From positions 1-64,000 of the forward strand of contig CAYOQB010000007.1 of NCBI GenBank assembly GCA_964406035.1: a stretch of DNA of 64,000 nucleotides. The letters are read 5' to 3'. The notes under the pieces were generated by a model. The model was not told where the DNA came from, did not search any database, and saw only the letters and a list, made by a program, of their open reading frames with translations. Each line of letters begins with the position of its first letter. The first letter of the stretch is position 1. The position numbers were made by a program, and so were the translations under genes. Below are positions 33,240 to 41,494 of the stretch, piece after piece. The stretch is from JAIEPW01 sp964406035. Lineage in GTDB: Bacteria > Acidobacteriota > Terriglobia > Bryobacterales > Bryobacteraceae.

Positions 33240-35093
33240 TTACTTAACCGTGATCCGCAGCGAATAAGCGCCGTTCACCACGAACTCAAACGGAATTGAG
33301 ATCTGTTCCTGTGCCGTTTCCGGCGAGCGCACCAGGTTGGTGGAAGCCGACCGGCCCGTCTGCATCACGTTCAGCACGCTTTGCGGCAGGCTGGGCAGTT
33401 CCTTGTCTTCAGCGTAGTAGGTCGGCTGGTTCTGCACGATGGAGACGTAGAGCTTGTGGTTGGAGCGCTCCTGGTTCAGCAGCGACACCGTTTGCGGGAT
33501 GTCCAGGGATCGGTTCATCGCGCCCGCCATGCTCTGCATGCGGTTCAAGGTGTCAGCATCGCTGACCAGAACGCGGTGCTGGCCCTTGGGCAAGCCCGCT
33601 GGGATCTTCAAGCTGAGGTTGCGGGCGATCTGTTCGCCGCGATAAGGCCGCAGGAACACCGTCAACGGCAGATCCTGTCCGGCTTCCACCTCGCTGGACG
33701 CCACCCAAGCGTGCAGAATGTTCGCCTGGCGGCGCTCCGGCAGCAGATCGACCGTGGCCGCGACGCGCTTCACCCGAGGCATTGAAATCGGATTCAGGAA
33801 CAGCCGGTTGAACCGGTCCGCCCACCATCCTGCAAGGATCATCGGAGTCGGCACCGGGAGTTCGCTCGGCGCCAGCATGGTGCTCAGTTGGATGCGCCCG
33901 CTGCCGTTCAATTCGACATCGCCCGAAAGCCGGTACGTGACATCATCGGCGTGATCGTTCAAGCCCTGGATGGAGTTGAACATGGTCAGCATCATCAGGT
34001 AGGGCGTCCACTTCTGGTGCACGAAGACGTTGAAGTGCAGTTTCTTTTCCTTGCGCACTGTGTTTGCGTCCGTGTAGGAGCGCACGGTGACATCTACCGG
34101 AATCATCTCCGCGGTAGCTCCGAGTTCGCCCATGATCCCGGAATGGCGGTCCTGTCGAAGCGCGCCGACGATGTCCGTGGCGTTGCCAAACTTGTTCGGC
34201 TGGAATGAGGACGCCAGCACCATTAGGATTTCGGACTTCGCCATGGGCATGTTCACCGGGCCCATGTTGAAGAACGGATGTCCAAATCCGATCACTTTCT
34301 TGCCGTCGTTATAGGTGACGGTGCCCATGCCGCTGACTCCCATGTCGCCCGAGACGAGAACTCCGGCGAACGGCTCCCCCGGCTGCAGAGACGATTGCCA
34401 GCCCGCGGCCGGTTTGGATCCTGCCGTGGTGGCGGCGGCGCCGCCCTGGACGGCGTTCAGGCCCATCTGCCGGAACAGCGGGCCGAACTCGCGAAGCGTG
34501 CTCTCGGTAAATCCGGAGAAAACCAGGGGTGTGTCGATGGGAGTAAGCATCGGAGCGGCTTCCAGGAGGCGCGGCGAGGCGCCCGCGGAGACTGCCTGCG
34601 CGAGAAGCTCGCCCGGAATTTCCAAACCCGCCCGGCGGGTGGGGTGGTTTTCCGGCGTCCGCGCGTCCGACGGCTTGGAATCGTCGAAGTCCTGAATCTC
34701 CAGCATCAGGTCAATGGGCGTGATCCCGCAAATCGCGTCCGGCGAAAACACCGACATCCGCAGCGATACCGCACCCACCAATTTGCCGTCGATGTACACC
34801 GGGCTGCCGCTCATGCCGCCGGCGACGTTGGTGCGCTGCGCTTTGCCGCCCATCTTTCCCAGAATGATGTCCTGCTTGGGACCAAAGGCGCTCTTCCAGA
34901 CCCCGATAATTTCAATGGGAACCGCTTCCGGTTCGATGCCGGTGAACGTTGTCCACGCCGTCGCCTTCATCCCGGGCTTCACCTGAGATAGAGGAAACAC
35001 CTCCACCTTGCCCGCCTTCGGACGGTTCATCTCCTGCCCGATTAGTAGGACAGGGACCACCAACATCGCGCACGCTGCCCAGCGCTGCCTCAT
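33240..35093 (-). CDS. SpoIVB peptidase S55-like secreted protein
   Basis: A 617-residue protein with a signal peptide (RQRWAACAMLVVPVLLIG). An early region VFPLSQVKPGMKATAWTTF leads into the SpoIVB/S55 serine-protease-like domain with the nucleophile motif GGMSGSPVYIDGKLVGAV (about 85-105). The large C-terminal part (about 200-617) is beta-rich, with no recognised domain. Catalysis is plausible, but only the Ser motif is confidently seen. I set the start at 35093 because AGAGGT lies just upstream; an in-frame start at 35165 is less likely. Confidence 0.83.
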   Translation of the reverse strand: MRQRWAACAMLVVPVLLIGQEMNRPKAGKVEVFPLSQVKPGMKATAWTTFTGIEPEAVPIEIIGVWKSAFGPKQDIILGKMGGKAQRTNVAGGMSGSPVYIDGKLVGAVSLRMSVFSPDAICGITPIDLMLEIQDFDDSKPSDARTPENHPTRRAGLEIPGELLAQAVSAGASPRLLEAAPMLTPIDTPLVFSGFTESTLREFGPLFRQMGLNAVQGGAAATTAGSKPAAGWQSSLQPGEPFAGVLVSGDMGVSGMGTVTYNDGKKVIGFGHPFFNMGPVNMPMAKSEILMVLASSFQPNKFGNATDIVGALRQDRHSGIMGELGATAEMIPVDVTVRSYTDANTVRKEKKLHFNVFVHQKWTPYLMMLTMFNSIQGLNDHADDVTYRLSGDVELNGSGRIQLSTMLAPSELPVPTPMILAGWWADRFNRLFLNPISMPRVKRVAATVDLLPERRQANILHAWVASSEVEAGQDLPLTVFLRPYRGEQIARNLSLKIPAGLPKGQHRVLVSDADTLNRMQSMAGAMNRSLDIPQTVSLLNQERSNHKLYVSIVQNQPTYYAEDKELPSLPQSVLNVMQTGRSASTNLVRSPETAQEQISIPFEFVVNGAYSLRITVK

Positions 35094-35245
35094 GCAACCT
35101 CTTTCTACTTCTGTTCGGGGACTCTCCGCATCGAGGGTCCGCCAGCCGTCAAGTATGACTCCCATTATCCCATCGGGAGCGAGACGGCTCAGGATGAGTC
35201 CCGCCTGAAACTTGGACGTCCCGCGGCCGGATTTCGATTCCGTGG

Positions 35246-35251
35246 GAAAAT
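35246..35251 (+). promoter_or_regulatory. -10-like hexamer for the APH-type kinase gene
   Basis: GAAAAT lies 8 nt before the ATG at 35260, with no Shine-Dalgarno. The match is modest. Confidence 0.25.
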
Positions 35252-35259
35252 ACCAGCCG

Positions 35260-36303
35260 ATGACCCACCCGGCGGAAACGATACCGGTACGATCCGCGCA
35301 TGCCTTCGATACCGCGGCTCTGCAATCCTGGCTGACTGGCCGGCTGGAGGGCTTTACGGGCGCGCTGGAGGTCCTGCAGTTTGCGGGAGGTCAGTCCAAC
35401 CCCACGTTCCTCCTCAGCTCCGGCGGACGATCGTGGGTGCTCCGCAAGCAGCCTCCGGGCAAGCTTCTGCCATCCGCCCACGCCGTGGATCGCGAATTCC
35501 GGGTGATCCGCGCCCTGGCCGGATCGGGGGTGCCCGTATGTCGCGGCCACCTTCTTTGCGAGGACCCTGGCGTGGTCGGAACTCCTTTCTATATAGTCGA
35601 TTACGTCCCTGGGCGCGTTTTCCGCAACCCGCAGCTTCCCGGCCTGGAGCCTACGGAGCGCGCGGCCATCTACGACGCCATGAATCTGATCCTCGCACGG
35701 CTTCACCAGGTGGATTACCGCTCGGCCGGACTGCAGGATTTCGGCAAGCCCGGCAGCTACTACGCACGCCAGATCAGCCGCTGGAGGCGCCAATACGAAG
35801 CCAGCCGAACCGATCATCTGCCCGCCATGGAATACCTGATCGACTGGCTGAACCGCAACATCCCGGAGACGGAAGAGACTGCGCTGATCCATGGCGACTA
35901 CCGGCTGGAGAATATGATCTGGCACGAAGTGGATCCGCGTCCGCTTGCGGTCCTGGACTGGGAACTCTCCACGTTGGGCCACCCGCTTGGGGATTTGGCT
36001 TACAACTGCATGGTGTACCGTCTTGAGGATGCGTTTTCGGGCTCACTCGGCGGGGTTGATGTCGCCACGCTGGGTATCCCGAGCGAAGAAGAGTATGTCG
36101 CCGCGTACTGCCGGCGAACCGGTCGCGGCCAGATCGAGAACTGGCCTTTTTACATGGGATTCTCCATCTTCCGGAGCGCCAGCATTCTGCAGGGGGTATA
36201 CCACCGAGGTTTGCAGGGGAACGCGAGTTCGGAGCGGGCGCTCCAGGCCGGCAAGAGCGTGCGGATGTTAGCAGAAAAGGGTTGGGCTACAGTACAAGGC
36301 TAA
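35260..36303 (+). CDS. Phosphotransferase family protein (APH/ACAD10-like)
   Basis: A 347-residue aminoglycoside-phosphotransferase-fold kinase. Visible are LQFAGGQSNPTFLL (nucleotide loop), WVLRKQPPGKLLPSAH with the ATP-binding Lys, the catalytic LIHGDYRLENMIWH, and AVLDWELSTLGHPLGDLAY with the metal-binding Asp. This is the group related to the N-terminal kinase of ACAD10/11, acting on small hydroxylated molecules. A TTG start at 35212 is possible; the ATG at 35260 is preferred. It precedes the EPS locus by 50 bp. Confidence 0.85.
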   Translation: MTHPAETIPVRSAHAFDTAALQSWLTGRLEGFTGALEVLQFAGGQSNPTFLLSSGGRSWVLRKQPPGKLLPSAHAVDREFRVIRALAGSGVPVCRGHLLCEDPGVVGTPFYIVDYVPGRVFRNPQLPGLEPTERAAIYDAMNLILARLHQVDYRSAGLQDFGKPGSYYARQISRWRRQYEASRTDHLPAMEYLIDWLNRNIPETEETALIHGDYRLENMIWHEVDPRPLAVLDWELSTLGHPLGDLAYNCMVYRLEDAFSGSLGGVDVATLGIPSEEEYVAAYCRRTGRGQIENWPFYMGFSIFRSASILQGVYHRGLQGNASSERALQAGKSVRMLAEKGWATVQG

Positions 36304-36352
36304 GCAAACCTAAGTTTTCTTTCCTACCAGGCATCGGACAAGCCTGCAGAGA

Positions 36353-37129
36353 TTGGATGCGCAATCGGCCCACTTCTTCAGTGAGTTGATCGATATCCAC
36401 AGTCATGTCCTGTTTGGGTTGGACGACGGCGCTCGCGACTTGGACGAAAGCGCGGCGATGCTCAAGATAGCGGCTGCTTCGGGAACCACGGCCGTTGTGG
36501 CAACGCCTCACGCCAGTCCGCGATTCGTTTACCGCGAAGACCTCGCTGTATCGCGGGTCGAGCAACTGAACGCGCTCGAGATTCTGCCAGTCTACCGCGG
36601 CTGTGACTTCCACCTGACGCTGGAGAATGTGGAAGATGCGATCGCTTTCCCAACCCGCTACACCATAAATGGGGCGGGCTACCTGCTGGTGGAATTGCCA
36701 GACTCGGCAATCCCACCGCAGATGACGGGAATTATTCGCAGCCTGCAGGATGCCGGGATTCAACCGGTGATCACCCATCCGGAGCGCCACCGCCTGCTGC
36801 GACAAAACTGGGCGCTGCTGGAGCAGTGGGTGAAGCAGGGCGCGAGGGTGCAAATCACTGCGCAGAGCCTGTTGGGACATTTTGGAGAACGAGCTTTGGA
36901 GTTCAGCCAACGGCTGCTGCGCCGGCGATTGGCGCATCTGGTGGCCAGCGATGCGCACGACTGCCGGCGGCGACCTCCGCGGTTGGACGAGGCTCGCGAC
37001 GTAGTGGCGCAGGAATATGGTCCGGGCGCTGCGGCGGAACTGTTCGAAGAGAATCCGCGGAAGGTGTTGAGTGGCGCCGAGATACCGCTGGCGGCGTCCA
37101 CCCGATTCTGGTGGTCCTGTCTATTCTAG
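36353..37129 (+). CDS. PHP-fold tyrosine-protein phosphatase (CpsB/YwqE-like), EPS locus
   Basis: A 258-residue PHP-domain protein. Metal motifs are IDIHSHVLFGLDDGARD (HxH), VVATPHASPRF, ITHPERHR and LVASDAHDCRRRPP. This is the CpsB/CapC/YwqE group, Mn-dependent phosphatases that dephosphorylate the tyrosine kinase of capsule export. Its partner here is the Wzc-like kinase at 38688. The start appears to be TTG at 36353 with a weak ribosome site, so the exact N-terminus is uncertain. It is the first gene of the EPS locus. Confidence 0.85.
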   Translation: MDAQSAHFFSELIDIHSHVLFGLDDGARDLDESAAMLKIAAASGTTAVVATPHASPRFVYREDLAVSRVEQLNALEILPVYRGCDFHLTLENVEDAIAFPTRYTINGAGYLLVELPDSAIPPQMTGIIRSLQDAGIQPVITHPERHRLLRQNWALLEQWVKQGARVQITAQSLLGHFGERALEFSQRLLRRRLAHLVASDAHDCRRRPPRLDEARDVVAQEYGPGAAAELFEENPRKVLSGAEIPLAASTRFWWSCLF

Positions 37130-37130
37130 A

Positions 37131-37163
37131 TTTCTTCGCACTTTCTTCGAGATTTTTTCGCCT
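37131..37163. repeat. Three helically phased 11-bp direct repeats before the NusG paralogue
   Basis: TTTCTTCGCAC, TTTCTTCGAGA and TTTTTTCGCCT start at 37131, 37142 and 37153, exactly 11 bp apart. They share TTTyTTCG and lie between the PHP gene stop and the ATG of the NusG paralogue at 37189. Spacing by one helical turn is the usual layout of tandem response-regulator sites. A role in the RNA or a chance pyrimidine run are alternatives. Confidence 0.5.
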
Positions 37164-37188
37164 CAATAGCCACTTACTTGCAGGAGCC

Positions 37189-37743
37189 ATGAGTTCGAGA
37201 GTGCAGCGGGCACCTGGGACTCACGGAGCGGAAGCTTTGCCTGAAAACACTCAATGGTTCGCGCTGAACGTGCGGCATCAGCAGGAGAGGGTCGCCGAGA
37301 AGTTCCTTTTAGAGCAGAATCTGGAAACGCTGCTCCCTCTCTTTCGAACGCGGCGTCAATGGTCCGACCGCGTTGTGCAGTTGGATCTTCCCGTCTTCCC
37401 GGGATATTTGTTCTGCCGGTATGCGTCCGCAAACAAGCTGCAAGTGCTACGAACGCCGGGTGTTCTCGGTGCGGTGGCATTTGGCGGGTCGCCACAGCCG
37501 GTGCCGGAGCAGGAGATCGAGAACCTGCGTGCGGCACTGAATTCCGGCCGACGAATGGAGCCCTGCTCGCTGCTGCGGGCAGGCCAGCGAGTGCGCCTTG
37601 GCGCCGGACCCTTGCGAGGCGTGGAGGGCATTCTGCAGATGGTAAATGGCGGTCACCGGGTGGTTGTTGGCGTTCAACTCCTCAACCGAGCCGTGTCCGT
37701 GGAAGTAAGTGAGGAGGATTTGATCCCGGTGGGAGTGAACTAA
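37189..37743 (+). CDS. NusG-paralogue transcription antiterminator (UpxY/RfaH/LoaP-like)
   Basis: A 184-residue NusG-like protein. The NGN domain (about 20-125) has WFALNVRHQQERVAEKFL and VFPGYLFCRYASANKLQ; the C-terminal KOW domain (about 135-180) has LGAGPLRGVEGILQMVN. Specialised NusG paralogues at the head of capsule operons keep polymerase moving through long, poorly translated operons. Its place just before wza/wzc fits that role. No ops or JUMPstart-like element was seen. The TAATG junction couples it to the next gene. Confidence 0.88.
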   Translation: MSSRVQRAPGTHGAEALPENTQWFALNVRHQQERVAEKFLLEQNLETLLPLFRTRRQWSDRVVQLDLPVFPGYLFCRYASANKLQVLRTPGVLGAVAFGGSPQPVPEQEIENLRAALNSGRRMEPCSLLRAGQRVRLGAGPLRGVEGILQMVNGGHRVVVGVQLLNRAVSVEVSEEDLIPVGVN

Positions 37744-38681
37744 TGATCCGAACTCTGTTCCTGGCGACCATCGCCGTGCCGTTCTGTTGCTTGGCCCAGG
37801 CGGGTTCCGCCGAGCCACCAACCAACCTCCCAGCCCAGCCGCTCGGCCCGAACGACCTGATTTCCATCTCGGTTTACGGCGCGCCCGAGTTAAGCCGCAG
37901 TGTCCGTATCGCGTCCGATGGCTCGCTACGGTTGCCCATGACTTCGGAGGCTATTCCTGTATCTGGGCGGATGCCGGGCGAGTTGGAAAGCGATATCGCA
38001 GTCCATCTGAAGCGCGAGGGACTGCTGGTGGAGCCCTTCGTGACGGTCACCGTGACTGAATACGCGAGCCGCCCGATCCGGGTAGCCGGCGCGGTGCGCA
38101 GGCCGGCGTCGTTCCAGTCATACGGTCGCGTAACCCTGCTGGACGCGATCGCACGGGCGGAGGGGCTGGCGGAGAATGCCGGGCCGGAGATCCTGGTGTC
38201 CCGCAGATTGCCCGATGGCGGCCAGGAACAGGTGAAGCGCGTGCCTGTGGCGGAGCTGATCCGTGGGACCGATCCCTCCTGGAATCTGCTCTTGAAAGGC
38301 GGGGAGGAGGTCCTCGTTCCGGAAGCGGGCCGAATCTTCGTGCTGGGCAATATTAAGAAACCGGGAGCGTACCCCGCGGTGGATGGGCAGGCGGTCACCG
38401 TCTTGAAAGCGCTCGCGATGGCCGAAGGGCTAACTCCTTACTCCAGGCGAGAGGCTTACATCTACCGTGCCGCAGTCGCGGGAGCTCCGCCGCGCGAGAT
38501 CCCGGTTCCGTTGAAGGAAATCATCAACAGGCGGAGCACCGACATCACGCTTCAGCCCAACGACATCTTCTATGTGCCGGACAACACGTCGCGCCGGCTG
38601 ACAATGCAGGCGCTCGATCGCCTAGTGTCCTTCGGAATCGCGACAACCTCCGGAGTTCTGGTGCTGGGGTCCACCCGCTGA
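37743..38681 (+). CDS. wza: Polysaccharide export protein, Wza-like
   Basis: A 312-residue protein with a signal peptide (IRTLFLATIAVPFCCLAQA). The Poly_export domain (about 30-110) starts LGPNDLISISVYG, followed by SLBB-like segments (RPIRVAGAVRRPASFQ, FVLGNIKKPGAYPAV). No lipobox Cys is evident and it is shorter than enteric Wza, so the C-terminal amphipathic helix may be minimal. It forms the outer membrane export channel with Wzc. It lies 6 bp before wzc. Confidence 0.9.
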   Translation: MIRTLFLATIAVPFCCLAQAGSAEPPTNLPAQPLGPNDLISISVYGAPELSRSVRIASDGSLRLPMTSEAIPVSGRMPGELESDIAVHLKREGLLVEPFVTVTVTEYASRPIRVAGAVRRPASFQSYGRVTLLDAIARAEGLAENAGPEILVSRRLPDGGQEQVKRVPVAELIRGTDPSWNLLLKGGEEVLVPEAGRIFVLGNIKKPGAYPAVDGQAVTVLKALAMAEGLTPYSRREAYIYRAAVAGAPPREIPVPLKEIINRRSTDITLQPNDIFYVPDNTSRRLTMQALDRLVSFGIATTSGVLVLGSTR

Positions 38682-38687
38682 AATCAC

Positions 38688-40862
38688 ATGGTCGAACAGA
38701 CACAACACGAACAAACGGCGCTGACCATCCCGGCCCGCCTGGAACCCGCGCTCAGGGACTTGCCGCTCTTCGAGGCTCCGCGGGAAGATCAGCGGCTGAT
38801 CTCGAACTACCTGTGGGCATTGCGCCGCCACCGCTGGAAGATGCTCGTCTTTGTCGCCGCGACGGTGGCAACGGTCTTCGTGGTCACTTCGCGTCTGAAA
38901 CCGTCGTTCGAATCGACGGTCACGATCGACATTGACCGCCAAAGTCCGTCGGGTGTTATAGGCCAGGAGGCCAGCCGATCGGCGTTGAACGATTCTGATC
39001 AATTTCTGGCAACCCAGATCCGACTGGTGCAATCGGACGCGGTTCTGCGGCCGGTTTCGGAGCGTTACAACCTCCTGGAAATCGAAGGTCAGATGAAGGA
39101 TGCTCCCCAGGCGTCGGTTGACGATGTGAAGCGTTCCCCCGTGGCGTTGCGCAAGTTGCGGGTCACCCGCCCGCCGAACACTTACTTGATGCTGGTGAGT
39201 TACCGCTCCCACGATCCCAACTTCAGCGCGGAGGTCGCCAATGCGATCGCCAAAAGCTACCTGGAGCACACATTCCGCATCCGCATCGGATCTTCGGCGA
39301 GCGTATCGTCTTTCATGGAGCGGCAACTGGAGGAACTGAAGGTAAAAATGGAGCGCTCCTCCCAGGCGCTATCCGCCTTTGAGCGCGACATGAACGTGAT
39401 CAACCCGGAGGAGAAGACCAGCATTCTGACCGCCCGCCTGCTGCAGTTGAACAACGAATTTACCTCCGCTCAAGCTGACCGTCTGAGAAAGCAGGCAGCA
39501 TGGGAGTCTGTCCGCTCCGGTTCGGTGGCATCCGCTCAGGTTTCCCAGCAGGGTGATAGCCTGCGCAAGTTATACGAAAGGCTGGCGGAGGCCCGGGAGA
39601 ATTTCGGTTCGGTGCAGGCGCAATATGGATCGAATCATCCGGAGCACCGCAAGGCGCAATCGCGGCTGGCGGAAGTAAATCGCAGCATCGAACTGCTCAA
39701 GACCAACATCGGGCAGCGCGTGGAGATCGAATACCACGAAGCGTTGGGCCGGGAAGGCATGCTCGGCAAGACCGTCGCGGCCACGAAGCGGGAGTTCGAC
39801 TCCATAAACGCACGATCCTTCGAGTATCAGGCGCTGAAACGGGAAGCCGACGCCGACCGGAAGCTGTACGAGGAACTGGTCCGAAAAATTCGGGAAGCGA
39901 GCATCAACGCTGGCTTCCAGAACAGCTCCATCCGGATCGCCGATTCCGGGCGGCCGGCCCTAAAGCCTGTGTCTCCCAACATGAGCCTGAATCTCTTGCT
40001 CGGATTCCTGTTCGCGACCATTCTTGCCGTGGGTGGCGCCTTACTCGCGGATGGGCTCGACCGAACCATACGCGACCCCGATCAGGTAACCCGAACGTTG
40101 GGCACTCAGGTCGTGGGCACATTGCCCTTGCTTCGGCCGGGAGTCCGGCCGCTTCTTTCGCTCGGTGAGCCGGGCGCCGTTGTTGCCCGGGGAGACGAGG
40201 CCTCCGGGTTTCACGAGTCCATCCGTACGCTGCGGAATTCCATTCTGCTGGGTGACCTGGATCACCGGTACCGGACGCTTCTGGTGACCAGCGCGGCACC
40301 CAGCGAAGGCAAGACCACTACGGCGGCGCATCTGGCGGCGGCGCACGCCGAGCAGGGCAAACGAACGTTGTTGATCGACGGAGACCTGCGTCGCCCCTCC
40401 GTGCACCGAATCTTCCAACTGCCAGGTCTGGTTGGATTGTCGAACGTGTTGCTGGGCGAGCTCCCGTGGCGCGATGCCCTGATCCGCAGAGACTCCCTTC
40501 CCGCTTTGGACATTCTCCCCGCGGGTCCTCCCTCACGCCGCGCTTCGGACTTAATAGGCGGGTCGCTGGTGGAACTTTTGGAGGATGCCGCCTCCTGCTA
40601 CGATCTCGTGATTCTGGACGCACCCCCGCTGCTCGGTTTTGCCGAACCCCTGCAGATGGCCGCCAGTGTGGACGGCGTGGTGATTGTCGCCCGTGCCGGG
40701 CAGACTTCGAGGAAGTCGCTGGCGAGTGTCGTGGAGACGCTAAACCGCATGCGCTCCCACGTGGTCGGTTTGGTGCTGAACGAGGTTCACAAAGATCTCA
40801 GCGAAAGCTACTACTACTATGGCTACTACAAAGGCTATGCGTCGCCCGAGGTGAAGTCGTGA
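38688..40862 (+). CDS. wzc: Wzc-like polysaccharide co-polymerase / tyrosine autokinase
   Basis: A 724-residue protein. An N-terminal Wzz-type segment with a first membrane helix at about 45-70 leads to a long periplasmic coiled coil (about 190-430), and a second helix lies near 440. The BY-kinase follows: Walker A SAAPSEGKTTTAAHLA, Walker A' LLIDGDLRRPS, Walker B LVILDAPPLLG. A Tyr-rich tail near the end (SYYYYGYYKGY) is the autophosphorylation cluster. It controls chain length and export together with the PHP phosphatase. The GTGA junction overlaps the next gene. Confidence 0.93.
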   Translation: MVEQTQHEQTALTIPARLEPALRDLPLFEAPREDQRLISNYLWALRRHRWKMLVFVAATVATVFVVTSRLKPSFESTVTIDIDRQSPSGVIGQEASRSALNDSDQFLATQIRLVQSDAVLRPVSERYNLLEIEGQMKDAPQASVDDVKRSPVALRKLRVTRPPNTYLMLVSYRSHDPNFSAEVANAIAKSYLEHTFRIRIGSSASVSSFMERQLEELKVKMERSSQALSAFERDMNVINPEEKTSILTARLLQLNNEFTSAQADRLRKQAAWESVRSGSVASAQVSQQGDSLRKLYERLAEARENFGSVQAQYGSNHPEHRKAQSRLAEVNRSIELLKTNIGQRVEIEYHEALGREGMLGKTVAATKREFDSINARSFEYQALKREADADRKLYEELVRKIREASINAGFQNSSIRIADSGRPALKPVSPNMSLNLLLGFLFATILAVGGALLADGLDRTIRDPDQVTRTLGTQVVGTLPLLRPGVRPLLSLGEPGAVVARGDEASGFHESIRTLRNSILLGDLDHRYRTLLVTSAAPSEGKTTTAAHLAAAHAEQGKRTLLIDGDLRRPSVHRIFQLPGLVGLSNVLLGELPWRDALIRRDSLPALDILPAGPPSRRASDLIGGSLVELLEDAASCYDLVILDAPPLLGFAEPLQMAASVDGVVIVARAGQTSRKSLASVVETLNRMRSHVVGLVLNEVHKDLSESYYYYGYYKGYASPEVKS

Positions 40863-41494
40863 TCCGGTCCGCCTGGAACGATCCTCGCGCCGCGCTGCGT
40901 GCCGCGACGGAACGTTGCCGCTCGATACTGCTTCGTTGGTGTTTTCAGGCGGAGGTTTGGTGGAATGGTGGGGCGGCCGTGATCCTGCCGGGAGTACGCT
41001 TCCGCCAGCGAGTGAGATTTCGGGGGCAGGGTACTGCGTGCATTGGATCTGGCGTACTTCTCGGTGACGCGAAAGCGGGCATGTGCGACTCGCCGCTGCT
41101 CTTGGCGCCGCACACGCGAAGCGCACGCATTGATGTGGCTGCGGATTCAATTCTGGCAAACGGGGTCGAGCTTCTGTGCCGCCAGCAGATCACCATCGGC
41201 GAGGGCACGCTGATCGGCGCCGGCACTCGCATCCTGGACTCCCACTTCCACTGCATTAGCCGCGGGGATCGCCTCCGCCCGGACCGAGCAAGTCCTGTTT
41301 CCGTCGGCAACGAGGTCTGGATTGGCATGGGCGCGACCCTGCTCAAAGGCGTCAGGATCGAGGACGGAGCCGTTGTCGGAGCGGGCAGTGTGGTTCGGCG
41401 CTCCGTCGGCAGGGACGAGGTGGTCGCCGGCAACCCAGCCAAAGCCCTGCGGCGTGAAGCTGACTGGAAGCAGGCCGCGGGGGCGAAATGCTGA
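40859..41494 (+). CDS. Left-handed beta-helix acyltransferase (hexapeptide, WbbJ-like)
   Basis: A 211-residue protein with hexapeptide repeats from about 90 on, and ITIGEGTLIGAGTRILDSHFH containing the likely catalytic His. The SVGNEVWIGMGATLLKGVRI repeat run, VGAGSVVRR and AGNPAKALRR at the C-terminus are typical of the WbbJ/NodL acetyltransferase group. It would O- or N-acetylate a sugar of the EPS. The GTG start overlaps wzc, and its end overlaps the flippase start. Confidence 0.87.
   Translation: MIRSAWNDPRAALRAATERCRSILLRWCFQAEVWWNGGAAVILPGVRFRQRVRFRGQGTACIGSGVLLGDAKAGMCDSPLLLAPHTRSARIDVAADSILANGVELLCRQQITIGEGTLIGAGTRILDSHFHCISRGDRLRPDRASPVSVGNEVWIGMGATLLKGVRIEDGAVVGAGSVVRRSVGRDEVVAGNPAKALRREADWKQAAGAKC

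Noticed and set aside
30956..33247. A 763-residue open frame on the + strand
   Set aside because: It mirrors the beta-propeller gene, with shadow-type composition and no signal or domain.
36265..36300. Candidate promoter for the EPS locus (TACAGT near 36288)
   Set aside because: It lies inside the APH-type gene, with no matching -35 and a weak -10; not enough to call.
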